Shown here piece by piece: positions 14,453 to 23,112 of a DNA stretch of 54,106 bases. Under the pieces are notes generated by a model. It worked only from the letters and a program-made list of their open reading frames with translations. It was not told where the DNA came from and did no database searches. The position numbers and the translations under genes are program-made. The stretch's first letter is position 1, and every line of letters starts with the position of its first letter. Source of the stretch: Desulfobulbaceae bacterium (lineage in GTDB: Bacteria; Desulfobacterota; Desulfobulbia; Desulfobulbales; Desulfobulbaceae); contig DNUE01000069.1 of assembly GCA_003508005.1 (NCBI GenBank), positions 1-54,106 of the forward strand. Direction: 5' to 3'.

Positions 14453-15676
14453 CTACTGGTGATGGACGGCCCGGACCGGGCTGAGCAGGGCCGCCTTCAG
14501 CGCCGGGTAGCAGATGGAGACGAGCCCCACGGCGTAAAGAAAAAATATCGGCAGGAGAACGGAGCCCGGGGTGACCCGGCAATACCACTGCGGCTCGAAG
14601 GCCACCCCGGCGATGGTGGAGGACTCCCTGAGGAGGAAGGAAAAGTCCAGCGGCCTGCGCGCAAAATAGGCGGACAGGGGCAACCCTGCGCCCAGGGCAA
14701 GCAGCGCGGCCAGGGTGATCTGCAGCAGGGTTTCGCAGACCACCAGGCCGAACAGGCGGACCCCGGAAAAGCCGATGGCCTTCATCACCCCGAACACCGG
14801 AATCCGCTCAAAGACCCCCATGAGCATGGCATTCATGGTCAGCATCCCGACCGCGGCATAAGTGATCAGCAGCATGATGGCCAGCGACACGTCGGACAGG
14901 TCGAGCAGCCGGGCCAGGGTCGGCTGCAGCTGCCGCCAGCTTTTCACCTCCAGTCCAGGAAACAGCCCGGCAAGCACGTTGACGGCATCGTCCAGGGGAA
15001 GGTCCGGATCGAAGCGCTGCAGGACGATTTCGTGCGCACCTTCCGCCAGGGCGAAAAAGGCCCGGAAATCGTCGGCCGGCATGAACAGGCCCGCCCGGTC
15101 GATGCCCTGCCCCACCGATTTCAGTATCCCCTGGACCACAAAGAGGTCGTTGGCCATCGAACCGTCCGCTGCCTGGCCGACCAGCACCAGTTCATCGCCG
15201 GGACCGACGTCCAGAATAACCGCGAGCTGCTGGCCGAGAACCACGCCGTTTCGCTCTCCGGGGACAAGCCAGCTCCCGGCCTTGACATGGCGGTGCAGGC
15301 GAACAACCCGCGCCTCCGCCTCCGGTTCGATCCCGCGAATGGCGACCCCGGTGGAATTCTCTTGGGCAGCAGCAAGACCGCTTCCCAAGAGCCTCGCCGA
15401 TCCGGCAAAGCCGGCTGACTCGGCTCGGGCCAGGGCGGCCCCCGGATCGAGAATAACGTCATACAGTTCGGGATCGTCGCGGTAGCCGGGGACGTGCAGC
15501 TGCACCTCACCCATCTCCATGGAAACGGCGTTGGTTTCCATCGCCTGCATCCATCCCTCCAGCAGACTGGCATAAAAGATCATGATGGCGCCGGCAAAGG
15601 CCATGGCCAGGATCGTCACCCAGGTCCGGAAGCGGGAGCGGAGGATATTTTTCAAGGCCAGGCTGAGGAGAAGCAT
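14453..15676 (-). CDS. FtsX/LolCE-type ABC permease (first of two)
   Basis: A 407-residue inner-membrane protein. I use the ATG complementary to 15674-15676; a GTG two codons upstream is possible. The topology is the same as its neighbour: helix 1 (RTWVTILAMAFAGAIMIFYA), a periplasmic domain (about 45-270), then helices around LAIMLLITYAAVGMLTMNAM, LLQITLAALLALGAGLPLSA and LLPIFFLYAVGLVSICYPA. The coupling segment is ERIPVFGVMKAIGFSGVRLF. It overlaps or abuts the stop of the LolA-like gene. The two permeases are clearly diverged paralogues, which supports an asymmetric pair. Confidence 0.88.
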   Translation of the reverse strand: MLLLSLALKNILRSRFRTWVTILAMAFAGAIMIFYASLLEGWMQAMETNAVSMEMGEVQLHVPGYRDDPELYDVILDPGAALARAESAGFAGSARLLGSGLAAAQENSTGVAIRGIEPEAEARVVRLHRHVKAGSWLVPGERNGVVLGQQLAVILDVGPGDELVLVGQAADGSMANDLFVVQGILKSVGQGIDRAGLFMPADDFRAFFALAEGAHEIVLQRFDPDLPLDDAVNVLAGLFPGLEVKSWRQLQPTLARLLDLSDVSLAIMLLITYAAVGMLTMNAMLMGVFERIPVFGVMKAIGFSGVRLFGLVVCETLLQITLAALLALGAGLPLSAYFARRPLDFSFLLRESSTIAGVAFEPQWYCRVTPGSVLLPIFFLYAVGLVSICYPALKAALLSPVRAVHHQ

Positions 15677-15678
15677 GG

Positions 15679-16464
15679 TCACATCCTGCGCAGCTGCATC
15701 AGAGAAAACAGCGAATCAGGGAGTTCGGGGCCGAAATCGATGGCCTGGTAGGTCATTTCGGTGAATTCACCGGGCTTGTCCGCGGGCACCATGCGCAAAA
15801 CAGCCGGCAGCAACCGGCCGCCCATCTCCCGGATATCTCGAAAGTCCAGGGTGCGGGCCAGGTTCATCTCCTCGTCATAGTAGCGGGAGACCACCGGCAG
15901 CAGGTCGCCGGCCCGGACGACGATCACGATTTTTCCCCAGACCACCGGCGCCTCCGGCTTGGGCTGCAGGGCAAACTCGATGATCTCCCGGCCGTCGCGG
16001 ACCCCGCTGAAGGTGATCTTGGGATCATAGTCCTCGGCAAGGCGGGATTCCTTGACCAGATCGTCGTTGGTGAAATGGCTGCCCATCCAGGAACCCATCA
16101 TCATCCCGGTGGTCAGGCGGATCACCCGGTCGGTCTTGGGCAGGTAGGTATACAGGGTGTCGTCGTTCTTGAGGCTGACCGTGCCCTTTTCCTTGAGCGG
16201 GGAGACAATGCGGACCAGGGATTTTTCCCGTCCCTTGGTCCAGCTCTCCATGATCATCGTCCGGGTGTAGTGCTCGGTCCTGACCACCATCTCCAGGGTG
16301 GCGGTGGAGGAGGTGGAGCGCCAGAGGTCGTCGATCCGGGTCAGGATCTCCCTGGCCCGTTCGGCATCGCCTTCGGCCGTGGCCGCGCTGCTGTCCGAAA
16401 CCACGGACAGCAGCAGAAAAATGCCCAGGAAAATGCGGCATCCCCTCTTTCCCTTGAATTTCAT
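15679..16464 (-). CDS. LolA-like outer-membrane lipoprotein-sorting (periplasmic carrier) protein
   Basis: A 261-residue periplasmic protein with signal peptide CRIFLGIFLLLSVVSDSSAA. The mature part begins ILTRIDDLWRSTSSTATLEM and continues with the half-barrel strand pattern of COG2834 proteins: TRTMIMESWTKGREKSLVRI, GTVSLKNDDTLYTYLPKTDR, FTNDDLVKESRLAEDYDPKI, YYDEEMNLARTLDFRDIREM. In this family the hydrophobic half-barrel carries a lipid-modified or lipid cargo from an FtsX-type ABC transporter to the outer membrane. It is the first gene of the operon, so carrier, two permeases, ATPase and outer-membrane barrel are encoded together. Cargo unknown. Confidence 0.88.
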   Translation of the reverse strand: MKFKGKRGCRIFLGIFLLLSVVSDSSAATAEGDAERAREILTRIDDLWRSTSSTATLEMVVRTEHYTRTMIMESWTKGREKSLVRIVSPLKEKGTVSLKNDDTLYTYLPKTDRVIRLTTGMMMGSWMGSHFTNDDLVKESRLAEDYDPKITFSGVRDGREIIEFALQPKPEAPVVWGKIVIVVRAGDLLPVVSRYYDEEMNLARTLDFRDIREMGGRLLPAVLRMVPADKPGEFTEMTYQAIDFGPELPDSLFSLMQLRRM

Positions 16465-16701
16465 CGCAACCCTGTTCTGCGTTCAGCCAGGCGCAGCATG
16501 TTCCATGCCCGGGCCATATGACGAAAGGTCCGCGTGCAATTATCTTCCGGCTATTGTAGCCGGTCTCCCGGCAATATTCAAAATTATATGCGGCAATGAA
16601 ACCGTTTGATGCAGCTCGATTTCCAACATTTCATGTTCAGCTCGAAGCGCATGATCCTGGAATAATGAAACTCCCCTCTTCTTTTTCTTGCAAAATCTTT
16701 C

Positions 16702-16720
16702 AGTAATAATTATCATTAAA
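16702..16720 (+). promoter_or_regulatory. Fur-box-like palindrome upstream of rubredoxin
   Basis: AGTAATAATTATCATTAAA matches the 19-bp Fur consensus at 13 positions by eye. It lies 58 bp upstream of the rubredoxin start, in an AT-rich gap between two divergent genes. The rest of the gap 16465-16777 shows no gene. Iron control of a rubredoxin would be sensible but is only inferred. Confidence 0.35.
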
Positions 16721-16777
16721 AAACAATGTGGGACGGGCTCAACGCCCCTCAAAAAAAATTTGACACAAGGAGACAGC

Positions 16778-16936
16778 ATGAAAAGATACGAGTGCCCCTG
16801 CGGTTATATCTATGATCCGGCAATAGGCGATCCTGACAACGGCATCGATGCGGGGACCCCCTTTGAGAATTTGCCTGAGGGCTGGGTCTGCCCCAAGTGC
16901 GGTGCAGCGAAAGAGGATTTTTTCCCGGCTGACTGA
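16778..16936 (+). CDS. Rubredoxin with an unusual CxC first metal site
   Basis: A 52-residue one-electron carrier; ATG 16778 follows AAGGAGA. The fold motifs are unmistakable: ECPCGYIYDPAIGDPDNGI, TPFENLPEGWVCPKCG, KEDFFPAD. The second Cys pair is normal (CPKC). The first pair is Cys6-Pro-Cys8, CxCG instead of the family's CxxCG, as if one residue were deleted in the knuckle. Whether iron is still held by four Cys with changed geometry cannot be told from sequence. The gene stands alone between the divergent Lol-like operon and the efflux operon, with a possible Fur box upstream and a hairpin downstream. In anaerobes rubredoxins feed electrons to oxygen- and superoxide-detoxifying enzymes. 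Confidence 0.93.
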   Translation: MKRYECPCGYIYDPAIGDPDNGIDAGTPFENLPEGWVCPKCGAAKEDFFPAD

Positions 16937-16952
16937 TCTCGCCTCACCTTTC

Positions 16953-16984
16953 CGGACCCTGAAGCATAAGTCGCTCAGGGTCCG
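16953..16984 (+). terminator. Hairpin after rubredoxin
   Basis: CGGACCCTGA (16953-16962) pairs perfectly with TCAGGGTCCG (16975-16984) over a 12-nt loop, 16 nt after the stop codon. There is no T run, so it is a likely but not classical terminator. Confidence 0.55.
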
Positions 16985-17266
16985 GGGCCCTTACATGCCG
17001 GCAAAATCCTCTCATCCCCCTGCCCTCTCCGCATTGCCGACGCACCTTTCCTCCCTCCCTGTTTTTTCGATCTTTCCGCTGCGCTATCATAAAAACTGAA
17101 TACATGCAGTGCCTGTTCTTCCAACCTGGCGGCCGCCATGCGCAGAGCAATGCCCGCTGATCCCGACAGGCAATGGCTCCATGCCAATATCGACCGGGCC
17201 CAGGCCATCTTCATCATGCCGCAAATGCCGCGCTGATTTTTTTTTGGCCTCATTTCGTTGCTGTTA
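16985..17266. other. Intergenic region without a recognised gene
   Basis: About 280 bp between the rubredoxin hairpin and the efflux promoter. Short minus-strand open frames exist, but they lack ribosome sites and known motifs. A TGATTTTTTTTTGG run at 17234-17247 is the only notable feature. Confidence 0.4.
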
Positions 17267-17296
17267 TTGGAATCAGCCTGCAGAATGAACTATAAT
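17267..17296 (+). promoter_or_regulatory. Promoter of the RND efflux operon
   Basis: TTGGAA (17267-17272), 18 bp, TATAAT (17291-17296). The predicted start near 17303 gives a 35-nt leader to ATG 17338, which has AGGGGAG 8-9 nt upstream. No operator palindrome was recognised and no regulator gene is adjacent. Confidence 0.6.
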
Positions 17297-17337
17297 GAAA
17301 ACAAAATATTCATGTATTCGGCAGGGGAGAACAATTC

Positions 17338-18531
17338 ATGAAAATATACTGCGGCCCTGGTTGGGCTCTGTTTGGAAAGATCCTCCCGGGGATCATTGCA
17401 ATTGTTCTCTTGGTGTTGAGCGGTTGTAAAGAACGGGAAATGACCAAAGTTGTTCCTCCTCCAGCGGAAGTGAATGTCATTACGGTCGAACCCCAAACCG
17501 TCCCTGTTGATGTCTCCTTCGTGGCCCAGGTTGAAAGCTCGCATCAGGTGGAAATCGTGGCCAGGGTCAACGGTTTTCTCGACAAAATTCTCTATCGCGA
17601 AGGGGAGGTGGTCAAGCAGGGTCAGACCATGTTCCTTATGGATCAGAAACCATTCCTCGCCAAGGTGGAAGCAGCACGGGGGGAAGTGGACAGCCGCAAG
17701 GCCCAGCTCTGGACAGCCAAGGCCAATCTGGACCGCATCAAACCCCTTGCCGACCTCGACGCAGCCAGCAAGAGCGACCTCGACAACGCCGTCGGTGCGG
17801 TACAGTCAGCTGAAGCGGCCGTGCACCAGGCTCAGGCCCACCTTGATGAGGCGGAACTCAATCTCAGCTATACGGTGATCAAGTCGCCGGTCACCGGGGT
17901 CAGCGGCGAGGCGCAGGTTCGCGAGGGCGCCTATCTGTCCGCCGGGTCCGGCGCTAATTTGAGCTATGTCGCCCAGATCGACCCCGCCTGGGTCAAATTC
18001 AGTGTCTCGCAGAACCAGAAGGACAGTTACGAGGCGGAAGCGGCCGCCGGCGAGCTGATTCTGCCGTCCAAATCGGAAACCCATGTCAGGGTTGACCTTT
18101 CCGACGGCAACCGGTATCCCCACACCGGCAAGGCGAATTTTGCCGATCCGTCCTACAACAACAAGACCGGGACGTTCACGGTCCGCGCCGAACTGCCCAA
18201 TCCGGATGGGATCCTGCAACCGGGAATGTTCGTCAAGGCGACCATAGTAGGCTCGAAGCGGCCAAACGCGCTGGTCGTTCCGCAGCGGGCCGTCCAGGTG
18301 ACCGCCAACGGGCATGTCGTTTTCGTGGTCACCAGCGAGGGAACCGCGGAAGTCCGACCGGTTATCGTCGGCGAGTGGGTCGGCCACGACTGGCGCATCA
18401 GCAAGGGACTGAGCCCAGGCGAACAGGTCGTCACCGATGGCTTCCAGCACCTCGGCCCCGGCATGCCGGTCAAGGTGGCTGCCGGCCGACCGACCGTCGA
18501 GGCACCCCCTACTCCTGCCTCGACGAATTAG
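17338..18531 (+). CDS. RND efflux periplasmic adaptor (membrane fusion protein, AcrA/MexE type)
   Basis: A 397-residue lipoprotein: a hydrophobic leader ends in the lipobox VLSGC (Cys about 30). The first lipoyl half (SSHQVEIVARVNGFLDKILY, REGEVVKQGQTMFLMDQKPF) is followed by an alpha-hairpin (AARGEVDSRKAQLWTAKANL to AQAHLDEAELNLSY), the second lipoyl half (TVIKSPVTGVSGEAQVREG), a beta-barrel (PHTGKANFADPSYNNKTGTF, NPDGILQPGMFVKATIVGS) and a membrane-proximal domain (VVPQRAVQVTANGHVVFVV). These are the domains of AcrA-type adaptors in order. It links the pump at 18542-21697 to the outer-membrane factor at 21690-23105, and is first in the operon. Confidence 0.93.
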   Translation: MKIYCGPGWALFGKILPGIIAIVLLVLSGCKEREMTKVVPPPAEVNVITVEPQTVPVDVSFVAQVESSHQVEIVARVNGFLDKILYREGEVVKQGQTMFLMDQKPFLAKVEAARGEVDSRKAQLWTAKANLDRIKPLADLDAASKSDLDNAVGAVQSAEAAVHQAQAHLDEAELNLSYTVIKSPVTGVSGEAQVREGAYLSAGSGANLSYVAQIDPAWVKFSVSQNQKDSYEAEAAAGELILPSKSETHVRVDLSDGNRYPHTGKANFADPSYNNKTGTFTVRAELPNPDGILQPGMFVKATIVGSKRPNALVVPQRAVQVTANGHVVFVVTSEGTAEVRPVIVGEWVGHDWRISKGLSPGEQVVTDGFQHLGPGMPVKVAAGRPTVEAPPTPASTN

Positions 18532-18541
18532 GCGGCGACCC

Positions 18542-21500
18542 ATGGCAAGTTTCTTTATCGATCGGCCGGTTTTCGCTGCCGTCATTTCCATCATCATCGC
18601 CTTGGGCGGGTTCGTGGCCATGAGGTTGACCCCGATCGCCCAGTATCCAAACATCGCACCCCCGACAGTGCAGGTCACCGCCGTGTATCCCGGCGCTACC
18701 GCCGAAGTAATCGCCAACACCGTGGCCGCGCCGATCGAGGCCCAGGTCAACGGCGTCGACGATATGAGCTACATGCTCTCGACCAGTTCCTCGACCGGCA
18801 ACATGACCCTGACGGTGACCTTCAACCCGGGGACCGACCCCGACCAGGCCCAGGTCAACGTGCAGAACCGCGTCAGCCAGGCCAGTGCCAAGCTGCCCGA
18901 AGTGGTCGCCAAGCAGGGGGTGAGCGTGGAGAAGCGATCCCAGGCCTTCATGATGGTCATCAGCTTCTTCTCCCCGGATAACCGCTACGACCAGACCTAC
19001 CTGGGAAACTACGTCAACCTCTACCTGCTCGATGCGATCAAGCGCATCCCTGGCGCCAATCTCTCCAGCATCATGCCGACCCCGGATATCGCCATGCGTG
19101 TCTGGCTCAAGCCCGACCGCCTGGCGCAGATGGGACTGACTGTCTCGGACGTCACCAATGCCATCCAGCGCCAGAACCAGGCCTTCGGGGTCGGCCAGAT
19201 CGGCCAGGTCCCGACTACGCAGGGCACCCAGCAAAGCTTCGTGGTCACCACCCAGGGGATGCTCACCGACCCGGCCGAGTTCGATGAGATAATCATCCGC
19301 ACCGACCCCAACGGTTCGGCAATTGTCCGTCTCAAGGATGTCGGGCATGCCGAACTCGGTTCCAAGGATTATTACCTGCGGGCCAAGGTCGACGGCAAAA
19401 CGTCAGCCGCCATTATCGTCTACCAGCAACCGGGTGCCAATGCCATCGAGACCTCGTCGAAGATCCGTGCCCTGATCGACCAGATCCGGCCGAGTTTCCC
19501 GGAAGGTCTCGAATACAAGATCGTGCTCGATACCAGCAAGTTCACCGAGGCCTCCATCGAAAAAGTGGTGCATACCTTCTTCGAGGCGGTGATTCTGGTG
19601 GTGCTGGTGGTTTTCCTCTTCCTGCAGAGCTTTCGCGCCACGTTCATCCCTATCCTGGCGGTGCCGATCTGCATCGTCGGTACCTATATCGGCATTTACC
19701 TGCTCGGCTTCTCCACCAACATGCTCACCCTGTTCGGGATGATCCTGGCCATCGGCCTGGTCGTCGATGACGCCATCATCGTCGTGGAAAGCGTCGAGCA
19801 CAACATGGCGACCCTGCACATGACCCCGCTCGAGGCAGCCCGCAAGGCGATGGAGGAACTGGCCGGGGCCCTGGTCGCCATCGTCATGGTTCTGGTCTCA
19901 GTGTTTCTGCCGGTCGCCTTTCTCGGCGGCATGACCGGCACCCTCTACAAGCAGTTCGCCATCACCATCGCCATCTCCATGGTAATCTCGGGCGTGGTTG
20001 CGCTGACCCTGTCGCCGGCACTGGCGGCCCGTATCCTCAAGCCCGGCCACCATGAAAAGAAGGGCTTCTTCAAGTGGTTTGAAAACGGCTTTACCGGGCT
20101 CACCAACCGCTACGTGGCCGGTGTGCGCTGGCTGCTCCGCCACAGGCTGATCGGCCTGCTGCTGTTTGGCGGGATGCTGGCCGGAACAGTCTTCATGTTC
20201 AGCATCGTCCCGGGCAGTTTTGTCCCCGCAGAGGACCAGGGGTATATCTTCGTCGGCAGCATCATGCCCGATGCGGCCAGCCTGGAGCGGACCACGGCAG
20301 TCAGTGACCGGGCGGTCAAGATTCTGCTGGAGAACCCGGCCATGAATGCGGTAACCCAGATCGACGGCTACAGCATCATCGACGGCCAGTACAAAACCAA
20401 TGCGGCGTTGATGTTCGCCTCGCTCAAGCCTTACGAGGAGCGCAAAGGCAAGACAGAGACCGCCTTTGCCGTGGTCGCTGATACCCGCAAGAAACTTGCC
20501 GCCATCAAGGAGAGCTTTTTGTTCGCCCTCAACCCGCCGTCGATCCCGGGCCTGGGGACCACCGGCGGCTTCGAATTCTACATCCAGAGCATGGGGGGCG
20601 GCAGCCCCCAGAACCTGGAGAAGCTGACCAGGAAGTTTATTGCCCAGGCCCGCGAGAGCAAGGAACTGGCCGGTGTCTCCACCACCTTCTCCGCGTCGCA
20701 GCAGCAACTCTATTTCGATCTCGATCGCGCTCGCTCGGAAATACTCGGCGTGCCGGTTTCGGATGTCTATCAGACCCTGCAGGCCTATTTCGGCTCCGCA
20801 TACGTCTCCCAATTCGTCGAGTTTGGCCGGATCTGGCAGGTGATCATCCAGGCACTGCCCGAATATCGCGATGAGCCGACCGATTTCAAGCAGATTTACG
20901 TGCGTTCGAACAACGGCAGCATGGTTCCTCTCTCGGCCCTGGCCACGGTCCGCTATGTCGCCGGTCCCGGCCTGCTGCCGCGTTTCAACGGCTTTCCGGC
21001 GGCCAAGCTGACCGGCAGCCAGGCGCCCGGCTACAGTACCGGGCAGGCGATCGCCGCCATGGAGAAGCTGGCCACCGAAGTCCTTCCCGACGGCTACGGC
21101 TATGCGTGGGCCGGCCAAGCCTTCGAAGAGAAGAAGGCCGGCGGCACTTCCAGTTCCGCCTTTATCTTCGGCCTGATCATGGTCTTCCTGATTCTGGCCG
21201 CCCAGTACGAGAAATGGTCGCTGCCGATCGGCGTAGTCATGGCAGTCCCCTTCGCCGTCTGCGGCGCCCTGCTGCTGACCTGGGTGCGCGGCTTGGAGAA
21301 CGATGTCTATTTCCAGGTGGGCCTGGTCACCCTGGTCGGCCTGTCCGCCAAGAACGCCATCCTGATCATCGAGTTCGCCGCCGAGAACCTGCATAAGGGC
21401 ATGCCTGTCGCCGAGGCCGCAGTCGAAGCGGCCCGCCTGCGCCTGCGGCCGATCGTTATGACCTCGCTGGCCTTCATCCTTGGTTGCGTGCCGATGGCGA

Positions 21501-21697
21501 TCGCCACCGGCGCCGGCGCCAACAGCCTGCGGGCAATCGGCACCGGGGTGATCGGCGGCATGCTCGCCTCGACCATGGTTGCCTCATTCTTTGTCCCGCT
21601 CTTCTTTGTTCTGTTGGAAAACGCCACAGGGCTTTTCACCCGCAGGAAAAAACCTGATGCAGCGGCATCATCGCCAGGAGGTGATAGCCATGCGTAA
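18542..21697 (+). CDS. RND multidrug efflux pump, HAE1 family (AcrB/MexF type)
   Basis: A 1051-residue proton-driven inner-membrane pump. ATG 18542 opens the canonical MASFFIDRPVFAAVISIII; longer frames upstream lie in the adaptor gene. Seen: the first porter domain (AQYPNIAPPTVQVTAVYPGA, TFNPGTDPDQAQVNVQNRV), membrane helix 4 with the essential pair in LVVDDAIIVVESVEH, FLPVAFLGGMTGTLYKQFAI, the second porter domain (FVPAEDQGYIFV), and the C-terminal helices (NDVYFQVGLVTLVGLSAKNA, AARLRLRPIVMTSLAFILG). The length is the usual one for the family. The start is 10 nt after the adaptor stop and the end overlaps the outer-membrane factor gene by 8 nt. Substrate range is not predictable. Confidence 0.95.
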   Translation: MASFFIDRPVFAAVISIIIALGGFVAMRLTPIAQYPNIAPPTVQVTAVYPGATAEVIANTVAAPIEAQVNGVDDMSYMLSTSSSTGNMTLTVTFNPGTDPDQAQVNVQNRVSQASAKLPEVVAKQGVSVEKRSQAFMMVISFFSPDNRYDQTYLGNYVNLYLLDAIKRIPGANLSSIMPTPDIAMRVWLKPDRLAQMGLTVSDVTNAIQRQNQAFGVGQIGQVPTTQGTQQSFVVTTQGMLTDPAEFDEIIIRTDPNGSAIVRLKDVGHAELGSKDYYLRAKVDGKTSAAIIVYQQPGANAIETSSKIRALIDQIRPSFPEGLEYKIVLDTSKFTEASIEKVVHTFFEAVILVVLVVFLFLQSFRATFIPILAVPICIVGTYIGIYLLGFSTNMLTLFGMILAIGLVVDDAIIVVESVEHNMATLHMTPLEAARKAMEELAGALVAIVMVLVSVFLPVAFLGGMTGTLYKQFAITIAISMVISGVVALTLSPALAARILKPGHHEKKGFFKWFENGFTGLTNRYVAGVRWLLRHRLIGLLLFGGMLAGTVFMFSIVPGSFVPAEDQGYIFVGSIMPDAASLERTTAVSDRAVKILLENPAMNAVTQIDGYSIIDGQYKTNAALMFASLKPYEERKGKTETAFAVVADTRKKLAAIKESFLFALNPPSIPGLGTTGGFEFYIQSMGGGSPQNLEKLTRKFIAQARESKELAGVSTTFSASQQQLYFDLDRARSEILGVPVSDVYQTLQAYFGSAYVSQFVEFGRIWQVIIQALPEYRDEPTDFKQIYVRSNNGSMVPLSALATVRYVAGPGLLPRFNGFPAAKLTGSQAPGYSTGQAIAAMEKLATEVLPDGYGYAWAGQAFEEKKAGGTSSSAFIFGLIMVFLILAAQYEKWSLPIGVVMAVPFAVCGALLLTWVRGLENDVYFQVGLVTLVGLSAKNAILIIEFAAENLHKGMPVAEAAVEAARLRLRPIVMTSLAFILGCVPMAIATGAGANSLRAIGTGVIGGMLASTMVASFFVPLFFVLLENATGLFTRRKKPDAAASSPGGDSHA

Positions 21698-23105
21698 CGC
21701 CCTGTTTTCCGGAATCATCCTCCTCCTGCTCTGTTCCTGCACCATCGGCCCTGATTACCTGCGGCCAGCGGTTGAGACACCTCCAGCCTGGACCGTCCCG
21801 TACGAAGCTGCGGCCGACCTCATCGACATGGCCTGGTGGCAACAGTTCGACGATCCGGTGCTCAACGATCTTATCGCAACAGGCCTGGCCAATAACCTCG
21901 ATCTCATGGCGGCAGCAGCCCGGGTTGACCAGTTCCTCGGCCAATTACGAACCACCCGGGCCGAATTCTTCCCGCAATTCGGCGCAGGGGCACTCATGTC
22001 GCGGCAGGATGATACTGATACCGGTCCTGCACCAGGCGACAATGACGCCTACAGCTTTTACCAGGGCGCCCTCAATGCCAGTTGGGAAATTGATCTGTGG
22101 GGAAGGGTCCGCCGGGCAAACGAAGCCGCCCGGGCGGAACTCCTGGCCAACGAGGCCGGGCGGCGCAGCGTGCTCCTGACCCTGGTCAGCAATCTGGCCA
22201 GCGGGTATGTCAAGCTGCGCGGTCTTGACCGTCAGTTGGAAATTGCCCGGGAAACAGAGCTGGCCTATGCCGATTCGCTCCGCATCTTCCGTCTGCGGCA
22301 CCAGCACGGCACAGTCTCCCAGGTCGAGGTCAGCCAGGTGGAATCCGAATATGAAAATGCCCGCCAGACCATCCCCCTGCTTGAGGCCCAGATCGCCCAG
22401 CAGGAACATCTGCTCTCGCTGCTGCTCGGCCAGAGCCCGCAGGCCATCCCGCGCGGCAAGGCGATCGATGAACTGCACATCCCCGGCATTCCGGCCGGGC
22501 TCCCGTCACAGCTTCTCGAACAGCGTCCCGACATCATCCAGGCCGAGCAGGCGCTGATTGCCGCCAACGCACGCATCGGCGTTGCCCGCGCCCTCTATTT
22601 TCCGAGCATCACCCTGACCGGGGCCTTGGGGACTTCCAGCATCGACTCCGACCTCCTGTTCGAGGGCGCGTCAAAGTTCTGGCAGGTTGGTGGCGAAGTG
22701 CTGGCCCCGATCTTCACCTTCGGGGCCATCGAAGGTCAGGTCATGACTGCCGAGGCAGTCCAGCGCGAAACCGTCTACCGTTACCAGCAGGCGATTATCG
22801 CCAGTTTCCGCGATGTCGAAGACGCCCTGGTCGCGACGACAAAAGGGAGGGACAGCCAAGCGGCCAAAGAGCGCAGAGTCCGAGCCCTGTCCACCTATGC
22901 GCGGCTGGCCAGGCAACAGTACGATGCCGGGACGACCAGCTACCTGCAGGTACTCGATGCCAACCGGTCATTGTTTTCCGGCCAGCTCGACTATGTGCAG
23001 ACCCAGACAGCGGTGCTGGCCAGCCTGGTGGACGTCTACCGGTCGATGGGGGGAGGCTGGCTGGATAGAGCTGATAGTGCTTCTGCCAGCAATCCTGTAA
23101 AATAG
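21690..23105 (+). CDS. Outer-membrane efflux factor, NodT/OprM family lipoprotein
   Basis: A 471-residue lipoprotein. ATG 21690 has AGGAGG 7 nt upstream inside the pump gene and opens MRNALFSGIILLLLCSC with a lipobox Cys, then TIGPDYLRPAVETPPAW as in OprM proteins. Two TolC-type repeats follow (DMAWWQQFDDPVLNDLIATG; the coiled LRGLDRQLEIARETELAYAD; SQVEVSQVESEYENARQTI; PGLPSQLLEQRPDI-like GIPAGLPSQLLEQRPD; ARALYFPSITLTGALG). It forms the outer-membrane channel and periplasmic tunnel for the RND pump. A broken second copy follows at 23113-23522. Confidence 0.93.
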   Translation: MRNALFSGIILLLLCSCTIGPDYLRPAVETPPAWTVPYEAAADLIDMAWWQQFDDPVLNDLIATGLANNLDLMAAAARVDQFLGQLRTTRAEFFPQFGAGALMSRQDDTDTGPAPGDNDAYSFYQGALNASWEIDLWGRVRRANEAARAELLANEAGRRSVLLTLVSNLASGYVKLRGLDRQLEIARETELAYADSLRIFRLRHQHGTVSQVEVSQVESEYENARQTIPLLEAQIAQQEHLLSLLLGQSPQAIPRGKAIDELHIPGIPAGLPSQLLEQRPDIIQAEQALIAANARIGVARALYFPSITLTGALGTSSIDSDLLFEGASKFWQVGGEVLAPIFTFGAIEGQVMTAEAVQRETVYRYQQAIIASFRDVEDALVATTKGRDSQAAKERRVRALSTYARLARQQYDAGTTSYLQVLDANRSLFSGQLDYVQTQTAVLASLVDVYRSMGGGWLDRADSASASNPVK

Positions 23106-23112
23106 CTCTCCA

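Noticed and set aside
16760..16765. TTGACA as the -35 of the rubredoxin promoter
   Set aside because: It lies only 18 bp before the ATG, leaving no room for a -10 and a start site.
19898..21394. A 498-codon minus-strand open frame opposite the RND pump
   Set aside because: It is antisense to an unmistakable HAE1 pump and has no recognisable domain or start signal.
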